From: Folioceros fuciformis
Lineage: Eukaryota; Anthocerotophyta; Anthocerotopsida; Anthocerotales
Assembly (NCBI GenBank): GCA_049999805.1
Contig: JBNGIO010006162.1
Coordinates: forward strand, 103,827 to 167,826
Direction of reading: 5' to 3'
Length of the DNA: 64,000 nt
Numbering within the stretch: the stretch's first letter is position 1; the number at the start of each line of letters is the position of its first letter. This document shows positions 41,601 to 52,931 of the stretch, piece after piece. The position numbers were made by a program, and so were the translations under genes. Below the pieces are notes generated by a model. That model made no database searches. It was given only the letters and a program-made list of their open reading frames with translations, and was not told the DNA's origin.

Positions 41601-41915
41601 CATTCTGTCCTCCAGGTCCTCCTCCAGTTCATCCAGCGCAAAGGCAAAAGGATCGTAAAATTGGTCTGGAGTGGAAAACGCCGCATACGCTCCCGGACTC
41701 CCACAAGCTCTTTCCGCCTTCAGCTTGGATTCCTTGGGAGACAAGCTGGAATCAAAAAAATAGAAAGCACAAGTCGGAGGATCCGCCGCGTACTTCTTGC
41801 AGAGCTGCAAAACTTTGTGCATGCAGGTGTGGATATTCGTTGTTTGCCCCGGTGCCAGCCCGTTCATATCCACTGCCGCAACCACGTTGCGGACGTGGTG
41901 CATTGCCCTTGCCAT
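38658..41915 (-). CDS. Treslin/TICRR-like DNA-replication initiation protein
   Basis: I join exons 41915-39770, 39627-39499, 39428-39197 and 39102-38658 by GT-AG sites with matching phase, giving about 983 residues. Exon 1 is a long continuous frame, and its first 250 residues resemble the N-terminus of animal Treslin/TICRR (the Sld3 counterpart that loads CDC45 at origins): CAFYFFDSSLSPKESKL, then FALDELEEDLEDRMEESE, then VKKGIHLCWIHVPEPY. The middle is weakly conserved. Exons 3-4 encode a basic segment (KLKTRTVRNRIRRQELRGYR) that may bind DNA. Family identity rests on the N-terminal pattern from memory and is moderate. Exon 2 is the least certain joint. The gene converges with a polymerase-epsilon-subunit gene, which fits the theme but proves nothing. 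Confidence 0.5.
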
Positions 41916-42653
41916 ATGTGCGGAATTGTCGATGCGAAACTGTCACCGATTCTGCCTACACAGTTCCGCAGACGCGAACGATGGACCTGTGGCCAGCACC
42001 ATGGTGCGGGCCTGTGCTTCAATCCGCAGTTTTGGCAAGGCACTTCAACTCCTCGCAGCAAACTTAGCAGAAGCACCACTGGCCGAGAGCAACGCCAGGA
42101 GCGGCGAGGAGTAACACATTGCAATCGAACGTTCGCCTCTGACAGATCCACGACTAGCCTGAAGCGGGAACAATACCATTTCATAAAGCTCAGAGAGTTA
42201 CACCGCGTCCAGATGCCATAGTTGGCAGGGAGCTGTCTCGAGAGGAGAGTCGAGGGACAAAAACACTTTCCGCCATGAGGCTTAGGCGTACCCGGCGAAA
42301 CTGGCGAACTTGGCACCACAAGAACAGACGTGACCAAAGTCGTATCCCCTCTTACTGTAGGAAGTGGTTAAAGGACTTTCATACTGTAATAAAGTCTCCG
42401 TACAGTTCCTATTAGAGGGGTGTGGAGCGATTCAAATCTAAAAACAATGTGTAAGTAGTTTTGTGAGTACGTTGGACCAAAATCTCATTCCAAAATCTCA
42501 GGCCCTGCAAGATATCATTGGCATTGCAGGGAGACAACTACACGACAGACCTCTGTGTCGTCGACAAGCTCTGGCGACCAAAAAGTTCTCGCACTGCCGA
42601 GTCATCTGCATTTGCAATGGACATGCGTGGAGCAGGGCCCTTGGCATCACCAT
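41916..42653. other. Intergenic spacer
   Basis: No gene is seen. It holds the Treslin-like promoter and the 3' UTR of the downstream-ending MDH gene. Confidence 0.5.
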
Positions 42654-45017
42654 CTAGACACCAGCACCAGCAGCTTGCCGACTGGCAAAGCCAATACCCT
42701 TTTCAATGCTGCTCTGCAGCTCAGGCTTCAACGCCTCAAGCGCCTTTTGCTCATAGTCTGTCAGCCCTTGCAAATCGCCGGAGACGAATGCCTCAATTCC
42801 TTTCTTCCCGAGCTTCACTCGAGAAGCGAAGAAAGGAAGCTCGGTAACCTGCATTCACGTTGCGTGCTAGATTCAGCAAACCATATGCCCTTCACCCGCA
42901 GGAAGAAGCGAGCCACAGGGAACAGAAAAATGGCTTACCTCGGACTGGACATATGTGCACTCATAGACATCCTCATCTCCATCAAGAGCTCGGATGCAAG
43001 ATTCCGCGAATCTTGCGGCGGCGTAGGCCTGAATATTGAACCGGATCAACCATCAGAGTCACGACTTCCAAAAAAAAAAGAGCGTTGCTCAAGCTGTGTC
43101 AACGTCTCGTAGAGACGTAAGCTGCAGACATGAGAGCTGCATTTACCATGGATAAAGTTGCAGAGCCTGCCCCAGCCTTTGCCTGCAACAGAAGTGAATT
43201 CATAAGCATCTGTCGAAGGGAAACAAATCTAGCTGGGGTTTAACAATGTCACTAGTCAGCACATCAGAAACAAGCTCACCTCCACAACTTCTGTTCCAGC
43301 GTTCTGGATCTTTACTGTCAACTCTTCAGTCTCTTCTGGGGTGAACTCAACCCTAGGTCTCGTCTTCGATAATAAAGGAAGAATTGTAATGCCGGCATGG
43401 CCGCCAATGACCGGAACGTCAACATCTAGAAGTCTCAGGTTCTTCCTCTGTGCAACAAAAGTGTTGGCTCGCACCACATCAAGAGTTGTGACACCAAAAA
43501 GCTTTCTTGGATCATACGTTCCCTTTGCCTTCAGGACTTCAGCAGCGATGGGGACAGTGGAGTTCACAGGATTGCTGATGATGTTAATCCATGCCTACAA
43601 ACCAAACACCCAAACAATAAATTGTTCAAGAGCACATTAAAATCACCAGAACGATTCAGTTCTCACACAACAAGGTGCCTTACATCGGGGGCATTGTCAG
43701 ATACAGCTTCCACAAGGGTCTTCACAATTCCAGCGTTGATGTTAAAAAGATCGTCTCTTGTCATGCCAGGTTTTCGTGGAACTCCAGCTGGAATCACCAC
43801 AAGATCGACCCCCTTCAATGCATTTCCAAGCTCACTAGGTCCTGTGAATGCAGCAACCTGTGTCCCAGATAGTTACACCACACCGGTAAGACCAAGTTGT
43901 AAAATAAAGAAGCGTAGGTCAACTGCTATATAGTGCAATCAAGAACCTTTCCAGTATACCTGCGCAGGAGTATTACAGTGGCTCAGATCAGCTACCACTC
44001 CGTTCACATTGGCAATATCATACAGGTGGAGGTGAGACACAAGAGGAGACATCTTGATCAGCAGGGAAAGCGGCTGCCCAATGCCTCCGGCTGCTCCAAG
44101 GACTGCTACTTTATAAGCGGCTGCCCTGGCCTGGCCAATGTTCAAGTTCTTCACCACCTTCACCTTCCTCGTACTTTCAACACACGCTTGCAGGGAGAAG
44201 AGGGAATCACCCCCAAAGTGAGAAGCAACGGAAGCCGACAATGGCATGGCCTTGAGACCCGAGAAGGACTGCATCGCAGGCTTCCTTGTAGACTTCAACG
44301 GTCCCACCGACCTGTAAAAAATACAAAACGATCAGACAAGGCCAGAAGTCATATCAAACATCTGTCAGATCCAAGCCCTAAGAAAGAGGAGTCAGACCTC
44401 AGACCACCAAAAAAACCAAAAAAGGGAAGGCGACAGTACAGCTGCTGCCTCTGCTAAACCTAAGCCGCCAAATTGCACAAAAATCTCACGAACCTCCACC
44501 CGCTCAGCTCAACGACCACATCTGTCACCATCACCCAGCAGTACCATCTCCAAGACGTCACATTGCTCTAACCCAAACGCTGATCCACGGTATCCACACA
44601 CAGTTCAGGCCAAATGAGAACACTGCTCAGTCACCCCAAACATTCCAGCTCAAGAACGCTGCTCGCTCGGGAGCAGTACTCGGACATGAACCCCGAAGCT
44701 CATCTCGCCTGTGCAAAACAAACAATTTGATACAGCAATGCGCTTCCCAATTACACAAACCTCGAACGCAGTCAAACTCACGCACAAAAACCTCAGCACA
44801 AAAACAGCTCCGAGATCTGGACCCGCAGGCAGGAAATGTCAAAATTCGCATTCCATGCACACAAGATCGGCCAGCTTAGCTCCTGCCCTCTGCCCTCCAC
44901 CTCTCCCTCCCAACCCCGCTCCTACCTGATGCCAACCGAGTGCGCCATACTGCAGTCCGTGTGGCCTGCCAGCCCGGCAGCTGCTCCCTGAATCGACATG
45001 CTCACGGCCACAGCCAT
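42654..45017 (-). CDS. pNAD-MDH: Plastid NAD-dependent malate dehydrogenase
   Basis: It interconverts malate and oxaloacetate with NAD(H) in plastids. Exons 45017-44926, 44311-43960, 43857-43684, 43594-43280, 43182-43147, 43028-42939 and 42848-42654 join in phase. The N-terminal 110 residues are Ala/Ser-rich, consistent with a transit peptide. Then follow the Rossmann loop [37 protein letters not shown], the substrate-binding [24 protein letters not shown], and the catalytic His within [16 protein letters not shown]. The C-terminus ([33 protein letters not shown]) is close to plastid NAD-MDH of flowering plants. Mitochondrial and peroxisomal MDHs share the core, so compartment rests on the long leader and closeness to the plastid sequence. 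One exon is only 36 bp ([12 protein letters not shown]). All checked catalytic residues are present. Confidence 0.93.
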
Positions 45018-45920
45018 CGCTGGATCACTTGCTAGCACACGACACGTTCCGAAGGCGCAGCCTCAAGCTCCTTCAAGCTCTCGCTGAGCAGACGTGAACA
45101 AGCTCGTGCGTGCAGGATCGTACCGATGCTCAGGAAGATGCTAGACTTTCAAGCTGAGAGCACGGAGCCTGTGTCCGAGAGGGAAGGCGGGCGGTAAAAT
45201 CACTGCCTGGCTCGATGATACCTGATTGCAATGCATGATTCCAGAACTTACGATTGGGCGCATGGAATATCTACCAATATTTTACGTTGGTAACTTGCCG
45301 TGGCGGTTGGGAGAGTGCAACCTGAACAGGGAGACGACGGTTCGAAGCTGACAGCCGACCAAAAAGAAAGGTTTCCTCGGGATCGAGGACAGTTGGAGCA
45401 TCTTTGGCGGGCCTGGCTAGGGCCTTGCTGACGTCGCCGGTGGAAACGAAGTATATGCATGTACTGTGCTTCAAGCTTGCTCATTTCCACCTTATGCAGT
45501 TTGCAGTGCTGTGATCAGGTCTGGATTTGTGTGCAGACAGTCTCATTCAGTTTTCTATCAAAGCTGTGTCCAGGGGCTCCAGTCCTTTTGCCTGCACAGC
45601 AACAGACCTTGCCTGTCTACAGGTTCAAGGAGATGCGGACACTGCTCAGACTGCATTTCAGGTTCGGTGCATCAGTTGTTTTTTTTTGTCGTTGCAACAA
45701 CACTATGCAGGTTCTGGGAGCTGGAATGGGAGGATGCGCATGAGAGAGTTCATCTTGCAGTTTCGAATCAGATAAGGGAAGGGAGGACAGGTGTTCACTG
45801 ACCTTCAGTCTATGCTGACATTCAAGGTCCAGGGTTCCTGCTGGTCAGAGTTCGAGGTTGTTGAGCAAGGGCTTGAGTTGCTCGGTCGAGTGCTGTGAGG
45901 TGGATACTTCTGTCAGGAGA
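45018..45920. other. Intergenic region
   Basis: No gene is seen. It contains the MDH upstream region and, to the right, the 3' UTR of the PPR-DYW gene. Confidence 0.5.
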
Positions 45921-48389
45921 CTACCAGTAGTCTCCGCAAGAGCACTTCCCGTCCTTGAAGTGGTGGAAACGGTTTGCGTCTCGTGCAATGATTTGCCGTT
46001 TGACAGCCTTTGAGATGAACTTGGTGGCAGTATGGCAGTCCTCACACACACGTAAGTTCTTCATGATGCGGAGTGTTGTTCCTGGAGGGGTGTTGATGAG
46101 CCCGAAAGCAATGGCCAGCTTCTCGCTGTGATGAAAGATGGACTGCTGCTTTTGCTCTTCTTCTATGTCATGCAGCACTAGGCTTGTGTTAGGAACATAT
46201 CCTGCTGACTTGATGTCTGTAATGAGGCTGTCCAGTCTCGCATATATTTGATTGGTTTGCGGGTGTCGTTTATCCTCTGCAATGAACACGTGCACCTGGC
46301 CTTTGAGTTCAATAGAGCTTTGTCCAATTTCCTTCTTCACACCCCGCTCCTTCATCAAGCTCCTGACTCGTGCTTCGTCCTCCCGTCTGCCAGCTGCAGC
46401 GTATACGCTCGCAAGCAGCACAAAAGCTGCACTGTCACCCGGCTCCAGCTCCAGGATGCGCTCGGCTGCATGCGTTGCCAGTTCGACATTTCCATGGATT
46501 CTGCAGGCCCCGAGCAATGCTTTGAACACTACAGCATTGGGTTCACACTGCATCTTAGCTACCAGTTCTTCACTTTCATCCAAACGCCCAGCACGGCCAA
46601 GAACATCCACCAGACAAGCATAGTGCTTTGCTGTTGGGCTGATGTTATGTATCCTCTTCATGTAGTCGAAATAATAGCGAGCTTCATTCACCAAACCCAC
46701 ATGGCTGCAGGCCGTCAGTATGCTCACAAAGGTAACATGATTGATCTCCGCGCCTTTGCGCTGCATCTTTTCGAAGAGCTGGAGAGCATCCCAGCCCAAT
46801 CCATGCTTGGCATATCCGGTGATCATGCTGGTCCAGGAGATCACATTGGGTTTCCTCATACCTTCGAACACTGTTCTGGCATCCTCTATGCTGCCGCTTT
46901 TGGCATACATGTCGATCAGAGAATTAGCAACGAAGACGTCCGATTGAAACCCGAGCTCGATGATGAGCTGGTGAACCTGCTTACCATGCGTCAAGGCAGC
47001 AAGGCTGGCACAGGCATTCAAGACGGATGTAAGAGTATGCTTTCCGGGCTTCACCCCTTCCTGCAGCATTCGCTTGTACAGCATCAGCGCTTCCTGAGGT
47101 TGGTCTTGCTGATTGTATCCAGTTATGATGGAAGTCCAGGCAACCATATCCCGTCGTTGAAGCTCGTTGAACAACCCCCGAGCCTCTTCCATGCTGCCGC
47201 ATTTGGCATACATATGAATCAGTGAGCTGTTGACAAAAGCATCTGCCCCAAAGCCACGCTTGACGAGATCCGCATGGACTTGTCTGCCCTTATCCAGTGC
47301 CTCAAGGCTGGCGCACACACTGATGATACTGGCAAAGGTGACCTCATTCGGCTCCACACCTACCTCTTGCATTTTACGGAACAGCCTAAAAGCCTCCTCT
47401 CCAGGTCCATTTTGTGCATAGCCGGCAATCAGGGCAGACCATGCCACCACATTACGCTCTGACATGTGTGCAAAAACCTGTCGTGCCTCTTCCATCCTCT
47501 TGCACTTGGCATACATCGAGACGAGTGCAGTGCCGACAAACAGGTCAGAGTTGTAACCAGCCCGAACAGCAAGTTCATGCACCCGCTTGCCCCCATCCAG
47601 GTCTGCTAAGCTCCCGTACACGTTCAGAACGGTGACAAGAGTAACCTTGTTCGTCTGCACATTTTCCCTCTCCATCCTACTGAATAGCTTCAGAGCTTCA
47701 ATGTTGTGCCCATGTTGAGCATAGCCGGCAATCATAACTGTCCACGAAACCACATTCCGCATAGCCATCTGGTCAAAAACCTGGCGCGCATCCACCATGC
47801 TCCCACACTTGGCGTACATATGCACAAGAGTATTTGACAAGAACATATCAGGCTTAAACCCGATTTTCGTCATGTGTGCATGAACACGTCTTCCCTCCGC
47901 CAGTGCTTTCCTCTTGATGCAACAATTCAACAGAGAAGCATAGACTGCAGTGTACCGCCTGGCCCCAGTCTCCTTCAAGGTCAGGAGGACGACCATGGCC
48001 TCTTTCAACCGCCCTTCATTGCACAGTCTTGCAACATCCACAGGGAGACGACCAGCTTGCCTAAGTCCCTCCGTGACTTCCCCTTCCTCCTCTTTTGTCC
48101 TCACCACCCTCCTCCTTGGCTTGCCCCGTTGGACACTTCTCCTACCATCTTCCAAGCCACTCCGCCTCGACTCCAGGTCATCCCAAGGCATAGGCATCAT
48201 CACCCCCCTGTAAGACCAAGCATGCTCATCTGTAAGCTTCGGCAGAAATGTCAACATCCCTGCACATCCCCTGGCTGCCAAAGTCACACACCTCTGGGCA
48301 CTACCTCTTTTCCTCCTTCCCCGAACTCCCAGCATCCATATCACCAGGCATAGGAGGTAGCCAGGGCCTCCATCGACCACGTGCTTCAT
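45921..48389 (-). CDS. PPR-DYW protein, canonical C-to-U editing type
   Basis: Intronless, 822 residues from the ATG at 48389. The N-terminal 100 residues are basic and Arg-rich (RGRRKRG, KPRRRVVR), suggesting organelle targeting. Residues about 120-690 are regular PLS pentatricopeptide repeats (for example LVHMYAKCGSMVDARQVFDQM, where the S-type motif is very regular). E1/E2 motifs follow (GQSSIELKGQVHVFIAEDKR is the PG-box region). The DYW deaminase domain has the zinc/catalytic ligands HSEKLA and CEDCH and ends CSCGDYW, the canonical form. Such proteins bind one or a few organellar RNA sites through the repeat code and deaminate C to U. Unlike the PPR protein at 17.2-19.9 kb, it lacks PDF motifs and has the normal terminus. 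The target RNA could be predicted from residues 5 and last of each repeat. Confidence 0.93.
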   Translation of the reverse strand: MKHVVDGGPGYLLCLVIWMLGVRGRRKRGSAQRCVTLAARGCAGMLTFLPKLTDEHAWSYRGVMMPMPWDDLESRRSGLEDGRRSVQRGKPRRRVVRTKEEEGEVTEGLRQAGRLPVDVARLCNEGRLKEAMVVLLTLKETGARRYTAVYASLLNCCIKRKALAEGRRVHAHMTKIGFKPDMFLSNTLVHMYAKCGSMVDARQVFDQMAMRNVVSWTVMIAGYAQHGHNIEALKLFSRMERENVQTNKVTLVTVLNVYGSLADLDGGKRVHELAVRAGYNSDLFVGTALVSMYAKCKRMEEARQVFAHMSERNVVAWSALIAGYAQNGPGEEAFRLFRKMQEVGVEPNEVTFASIISVCASLEALDKGRQVHADLVKRGFGADAFVNSSLIHMYAKCGSMEEARGLFNELQRRDMVAWTSIITGYNQQDQPQEALMLYKRMLQEGVKPGKHTLTSVLNACASLAALTHGKQVHQLIIELGFQSDVFVANSLIDMYAKSGSIEDARTVFEGMRKPNVISWTSMITGYAKHGLGWDALQLFEKMQRKGAEINHVTFVSILTACSHVGLVNEARYYFDYMKRIHNISPTAKHYACLVDVLGRAGRLDESEELVAKMQCEPNAVVFKALLGACRIHGNVELATHAAERILELEPGDSAAFVLLASVYAAAGRREDEARVRSLMKERGVKKEIGQSSIELKGQVHVFIAEDKRHPQTNQIYARLDSLITDIKSAGYVPNTSLVLHDIEEEQKQQSIFHHSEKLAIAFGLINTPPGTTLRIMKNLRVCEDCHTATKFISKAVKRQIIARDANRFHHFKDGKCSCGDYW

Positions 48390-49100
48390 GTTGCTCAATG
48401 GCCACTGCCATCATCCTCATCCTCGACCCACTCCCCCTGCCTGCATTCTGGACAACCCGAATCTCCTTGCATGGACATACCTGCTGCAAGACACCAAACA
48501 AGTAAGCCTTCGTCCACTATCAATCAAGAGGAGCTCACCAACATCTCCAAAACCATCCTGCTTGTTACCATTTGCGGAAAGAGGAGCCCATCCCACTCAA
48601 CTGCTGGGCTTCTGCATTTATCCATGGACGCCACGCAACCAGGCTCCACAACACAACTTCACCCACGCTCACGCAAACACGCAAACAGATCGATGTATGT
48701 ATTTATCTCCTCAGCTCTAAATATGTATGGCATGTGGCACATCGCGCCAACATCCCGATGTAAAAATTCTCTTCTATAGGAAACCACCCTATATTCATCT
48801 GTGGGAAACCACCCTATCTTCTTCTATAGGAAACCAACCTGTCTTCTTCTATAGGAAACCACCCTATCTTCTTCTATAGGAAACCACCCTATCTTCTTTA
48901 GGAAACCACCCTATCTTCTTCAATATATGTATGTCGTGCCTACAAATATGTTTCATTAGTTTCAACTACGGGATTCCTCTTCGGGCCTAGGCTGTTGGTT
49001 TTTTACACAGTTTGTCTAGCCAGATTTTCGGTCGTGAGAACATGAGGACTGCGTCGTGATCCTCGCGGGCTGTAGCTCGTAGACTGCTTATTGCGACAAC
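48390..49100. promoter_or_regulatory. Divergent region between PPR-DYW and IMP3 genes
   Basis: No gene is seen. Two genes point away from each other, so both promoters lie here. It holds a 25-bp minisatellite at 48769-48921. Confidence 0.45.
48769..48921. repeat. 25-bp minisatellite, six copies
   Basis: The unit aaaccaccctatcttcttct plus atagg recurs with aaacc at 48781, 48806, 48831, 48856, 48881 and 48903 (the last spacing is 22 bp). Confidence 0.9.
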
Positions 49101-50164
49101 ATGCGGAAGCTCAAATTTCACGAGAAGAAGTTGCTCAAGAAGGTTAACTTTCTGGAATGGAAACACGAGCGGGTTGGCCATGAGCTCCGTGTCATGCGAA
49201 AGTACCATATCACTGGCCGAGATGACTACCTGAAGTGAGGTTCTCCACCGCTGTTGAATAGCCCTGAGCTTGCAGCCTAGCTAGGGTAGAGAATTTGTTG
49301 CTTCGGGTTCTTACAATACTGGATTTTGGTGCTGTCAGGTATAGTCGCCTGTGTGGAGCTGTGACCAAGCTTGTAAACTTCCTTAAGAAGCTGGATGCGG
49401 AGGATCCTTTCAGAGCTGAGCTGAGCCAGACCCTGCTGGAGAAGCTGTAGGTGCTTTGTGTTTCTTTCGTTGTTTTTCTTTGAAAAACCTGATGGAGTCC
49501 GGTTACTGGGATGGTGCATCTGGCAATCGCTGTTTTGGATGACGATTTGGTACTGGACTCTGCAGACATGCGATGGGCGTGATCAAAGATGCGAGCTCAC
49601 TGGAAAGCGTGGAGAAGCTTGCAGTTTCTGCTTTCTGCAGGTTAGCCGATGCGGTTCTGGCAGCTGTTAGCGTGACGTGCGTTTGGAATTTATGAGAACT
49701 CGTTTTTGGTGTTCCTGTGGCTCTTATCGTGTGTTGAATTTACAGGAGGAGATTGGCTGTTGTCCTCGTCCAGAAACACTTCGCTGAGACGATGAAGGAG
49801 GCTGTGACGTTCATCGAACAAGGCCGTATGTTTCTAGCCCTAATTCTTCACCTTCAGCTTCCCCACTCCATTGCAGTGCACAGGTTTTAGAGTGCTCATG
49901 TTTTGTGGTGGAGGCCGTTTTACTCCACGGATGTATAATGTTTTTAACTGCCGTAGAGGTTGTCTGGAGACCTTCCTAGTGTTCAGCACACTGAACCAAA
50001 CTTGCTGTGCAGATATTCGTGTCGCGACAGAAACTATCACGGACCCTGCATTTCTGGTGACCAGGAAAATGGAAGACTATGTGACCTGGGTGGATACGTC
50101 ATCCATTAGAAGGAAGGTTCTTGCTTATAATGAACGGCTCGACGACTACGACATTTTGCAGTGA
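49101..50164 (+). CDS. IMP3: IMP3, U3 small nucleolar ribonucleoprotein subunit
   Basis: Nucleolar protein that joins MPP10 and IMP4 in the U3 snoRNP and promotes U3-pre-rRNA pairing for 18S rRNA maturation. Exons 49101-49234, 49339-49446, 49566-49640, 49746-49825 and 50013-50164 join in phase to 182 residues, close to the human protein (184). Hallmarks: the start [20 protein letters not shown], then [11 protein letters not shown] and DDYLKYSRLC, the S4-like RNA-binding part ([19 protein letters not shown]), and the strongly conserved end [20 protein letters not shown]. The early in-frame stop after LEKL in exon 2 belongs to the intron (CT|GTAGGT). Introns are 104, 119, 105 and 187 bp. I see nothing odd in the coding sequence. 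Confidence 0.95.
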
Positions 50165-50521
50165 TGCTATTGCTGAAGGATGTGTTAGGCGATAATACTA
50201 GGCGGTAGTTGTCTTCGTCTTGAAGAAACATGTGTACATTATTGAGATAGGATTATTTCATCAGTGACCCACCCTTTGTTCTTTCATCAAATGAAACATC
50301 CTGCAAGGCAGGCTTTAAGGCCAGATGGAAGTGTTGTTCTGATCAGCAGTCACACACAAGTCATAATCAACAGTCCAGCAGTCCGGCTTTGGCAGATGTA
50401 TCCCGCTTCTAATTCAGCAACAGATATATGTGCTGAAACAACACAAACATTTCCGCCCCCTTGTTATCTTCGTGAAGAACAGCCCTAGGCTTTCGTCTGT
50501 AATTGCCTGAACAGGCTCAAC
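50165..50521. other. Intergenic spacer
   Basis: No gene is seen in about 357 bp. It holds the IMP3 3' UTR and the next promoter. Confidence 0.5.
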
Positions 50522-52278
50522 ATGTATAACATTCCACCGACCTGCAGCATCCCATCCATCACCGTCAGGGACTGCACGCCGTACGATTTGGGATTTGAGA
50601 TAGGGAAGAAGTTCTCGGATATGATCAAAAGCAGGTTAGCGAGAGATCCACACTTGCACTCGAAGTTGGTACCATTTGCAGGCACGCAGGAAGGACAAGA
50701 GCTTGTCAAGGCCCTTTCCACAACAAACAGGTTCTTCCCCCTACCAACTAAAGCCTGTCCAAGTGTCCACAGGTTCTGGTTGCTTTTCCTTCTTGGAGTT
50801 ACATATCAATCCATGAGGAAAAGGGGCAGCTAAGCAAGCCCGCTTGCTCCCTCTCGTTGCAGATCTGAATATCCCCGCTACTGGGATGAGCTGCAAGGCA
50901 CAGCACATGGATCTGGAGTTCCTTTTCTGGAGGTGAGGGCACGAAAATAAACCGTACTTCATCCTTCACTGGCACGTTTTTTACTGTTTGAATCATTGGT
51001 CACTGCAGCTCCTCCTGTTGAATCTTCGTAAGGAGATTGCCCCATTTCTTCCAGAGGCTCGTGTAAAGCTGGATGTTGCTGAAGCTGACCAGTGCTCTGA
51101 TGTCCTCGTGTGCGCCGACGATGGTGAAGTTGGCCAAGCCTTCATCGCTCACAACGAAGATGCCGACGCTTCTGTCAAAGATCATGCGTACAGTCATGCT
51201 CCTAAGCTTACATACTTGTTGGGCTCATCGAGGACATATCCTGCCTTAAACAGGTTTGATATTCTGTCAGGTATCTCGTCCAACATACTTATCGAGATGA
51301 CCTGACCTTCGTGGCTTACACCTACGCTGGGGAGCTTCCTAGTTGTGCTTTCGGCTTCAACACTACGGGTTTCGTATGCTTCCTACCAGTGTCCAGTGCT
51401 TGGAACATGCTCTCTATGATCGGATAGGGCAACTTCATCCAATACTGAATACCTCTTGCTGTAGGGATTCACTCTGAATGCCGTCCCTCTGGCTCCAGAA
51501 GAGGCCGTGGCAGGCGGCATCGGGCGCAATTTCATCTCCCGCGATTTGCTTGAAAGCCTTGACTTGGAAGATGCCCTCAGTGTAAGATAGTCTCTCGAAG
51601 GTCCGAAATTACTTATATATCTGTTTTCTATCTCACCATCTACCTCTTGTGCAAGTCATGTGTCCAGAGAATCAAGCACAAGGGCCTAGCCTCTGGCCAC
51701 AACTACAATTTGCTGCATCTTGGCCTGAGGAAGATCGTCACTGTGGAAACTGCATCGAAATCACGATTCTCGCAAAAAATAATTGGAGCAGAACCTTTCT
51801 TCCATGCCAACATGTACCTACACTTGCAGGTTCCACAGGTTTGTAATTTGAAACGAATTTAAGCACTTGCGAACGGGCTCCAAGAGTTTAACGTTCTGTC
51901 AAACGATGGAGTTTCCAGGTTGTTCATGAGAGCTCGGTTCATCGAGAGAAGCGGGCGCACCATCTGCAAAAGTCCCAGAAATGGGAGGCTTTAGACCTCT
52001 TGGGGGATGCATCTGACACCGACTTCCCGATATACATGCAAGGTCCAGCTCAACTTGTGTTCTTTTCATATCCATTTTCGTTGGCTCACATTGGGCTTAC
52101 GTTGTGACGAGTTGTTTCGACTCAAGTTTTCAAACCGCTTCTATCAGGGCCTCACTTGTGCACCCTGTGCACTGTTTTGTTCGACATCGACAATTTCACG
52201 ATGACAGTATACCGAGGGAATCCACGGGACAAGCAGCAGGACTTGGTCATCAGCATGCTCCCGTCAGAACATTCCTAG
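50522..52278 (+). CDS. C45-family-like acyltransferase/hydrolase (Ntn hydrolase fold)
   Basis: Exons 50522-50730, 50863-50932, 51009-51187, 51271-51373, 51465-51581, 51668-51838, 51919-52042 and 52148-52278 join in phase to about 367 residues. The protein resembles eukaryotic relatives of fungal isopenicillin-N acyltransferase (family C45): DLGFEIGKKFSDMIKSRL, YPRYWDELQGTAHGSGVPF, DQCSDVLVCADD, then GQAFIAHNEDAD, and FVAYTYAGELPSCAFGFNTT. Near the end are EPFFHANMYLHLQVPQ and LCTLCTVLFDIDN. C45 enzymes self-cleave ahead of a nucleophilic Cys; the Cys of the QCSD motif is the candidate here, but I cannot confirm it. The plant substrate is unknown; a peptide or acyl-amide is the usual guess. 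Antibiotic synthesis should not be read into it. Confidence 0.75.
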
Positions 52279-52931
52279 TCTCCTGCAGGCAGACCGAAAC
52301 GCAAGTTGTTGCATGGACAAGTGATTACATCTCCATTCTGTTACACAGATCCATTGCACAGATTCTAATAGAGCTAATGCACAGACGGGTGGATGGCAAC
52401 TCGATCTTGAACCACTCCGTAACAAGCGCCGCAATCTAAGCTTGCGCCTCCCTTGATGCCTGGATTTCAGCTTTCAAGATATCCGCCAGCCCATCAAACT
52501 CCGCACTCCAGGCCTCCGTCAGGTTGGTGCCGCTTAGTAGCCATCTGAATTGTGCAGATCAGTACTGATTTCAGCTGTACCCTGCGGAAATCTGCACAAT
52601 TCGCGTAGCGTATGTGTTCCTGATCGGACCGGACAAACCAGACGAGCCAAGGCCCAATAAGGTAACTCCCATCCTTGGCCTTCGGTGTGCTACGTTACTT
52701 CCCGCATTTCCTTTTCATTTTCCTTGGCCTTCGGTGATTTTAGCCTACAGCAAAGGCTATATAAGCTAGTCATTGATATCGATAATATTTAGAAGTGACT
52801 ATAAGTGCGAATTGTTCTGATCTAACATCCTTGAATTCCAGTGACTTTCCGCATTGTCAAGCTCGAGTTCTAGTCTTTGTACCCCAACTTCTGTGGAGGC
52901 TTGGTTCTAAGTTGTGAAGGTTTGAATCAGA
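52279..52931. other. Intergenic spacer
   Basis: No gene is seen. The right side (after about 52730) includes a TATA-like tataag near 52760, about 170 bp upstream of the RING ATG. Confidence 0.4.

Noticed and set aside
46248-47225. 325-residue plus-strand frame opposite the PPR-DYW gene
   Set aside because: Antisense shadow of regular PPR repeats, with no independent domain.
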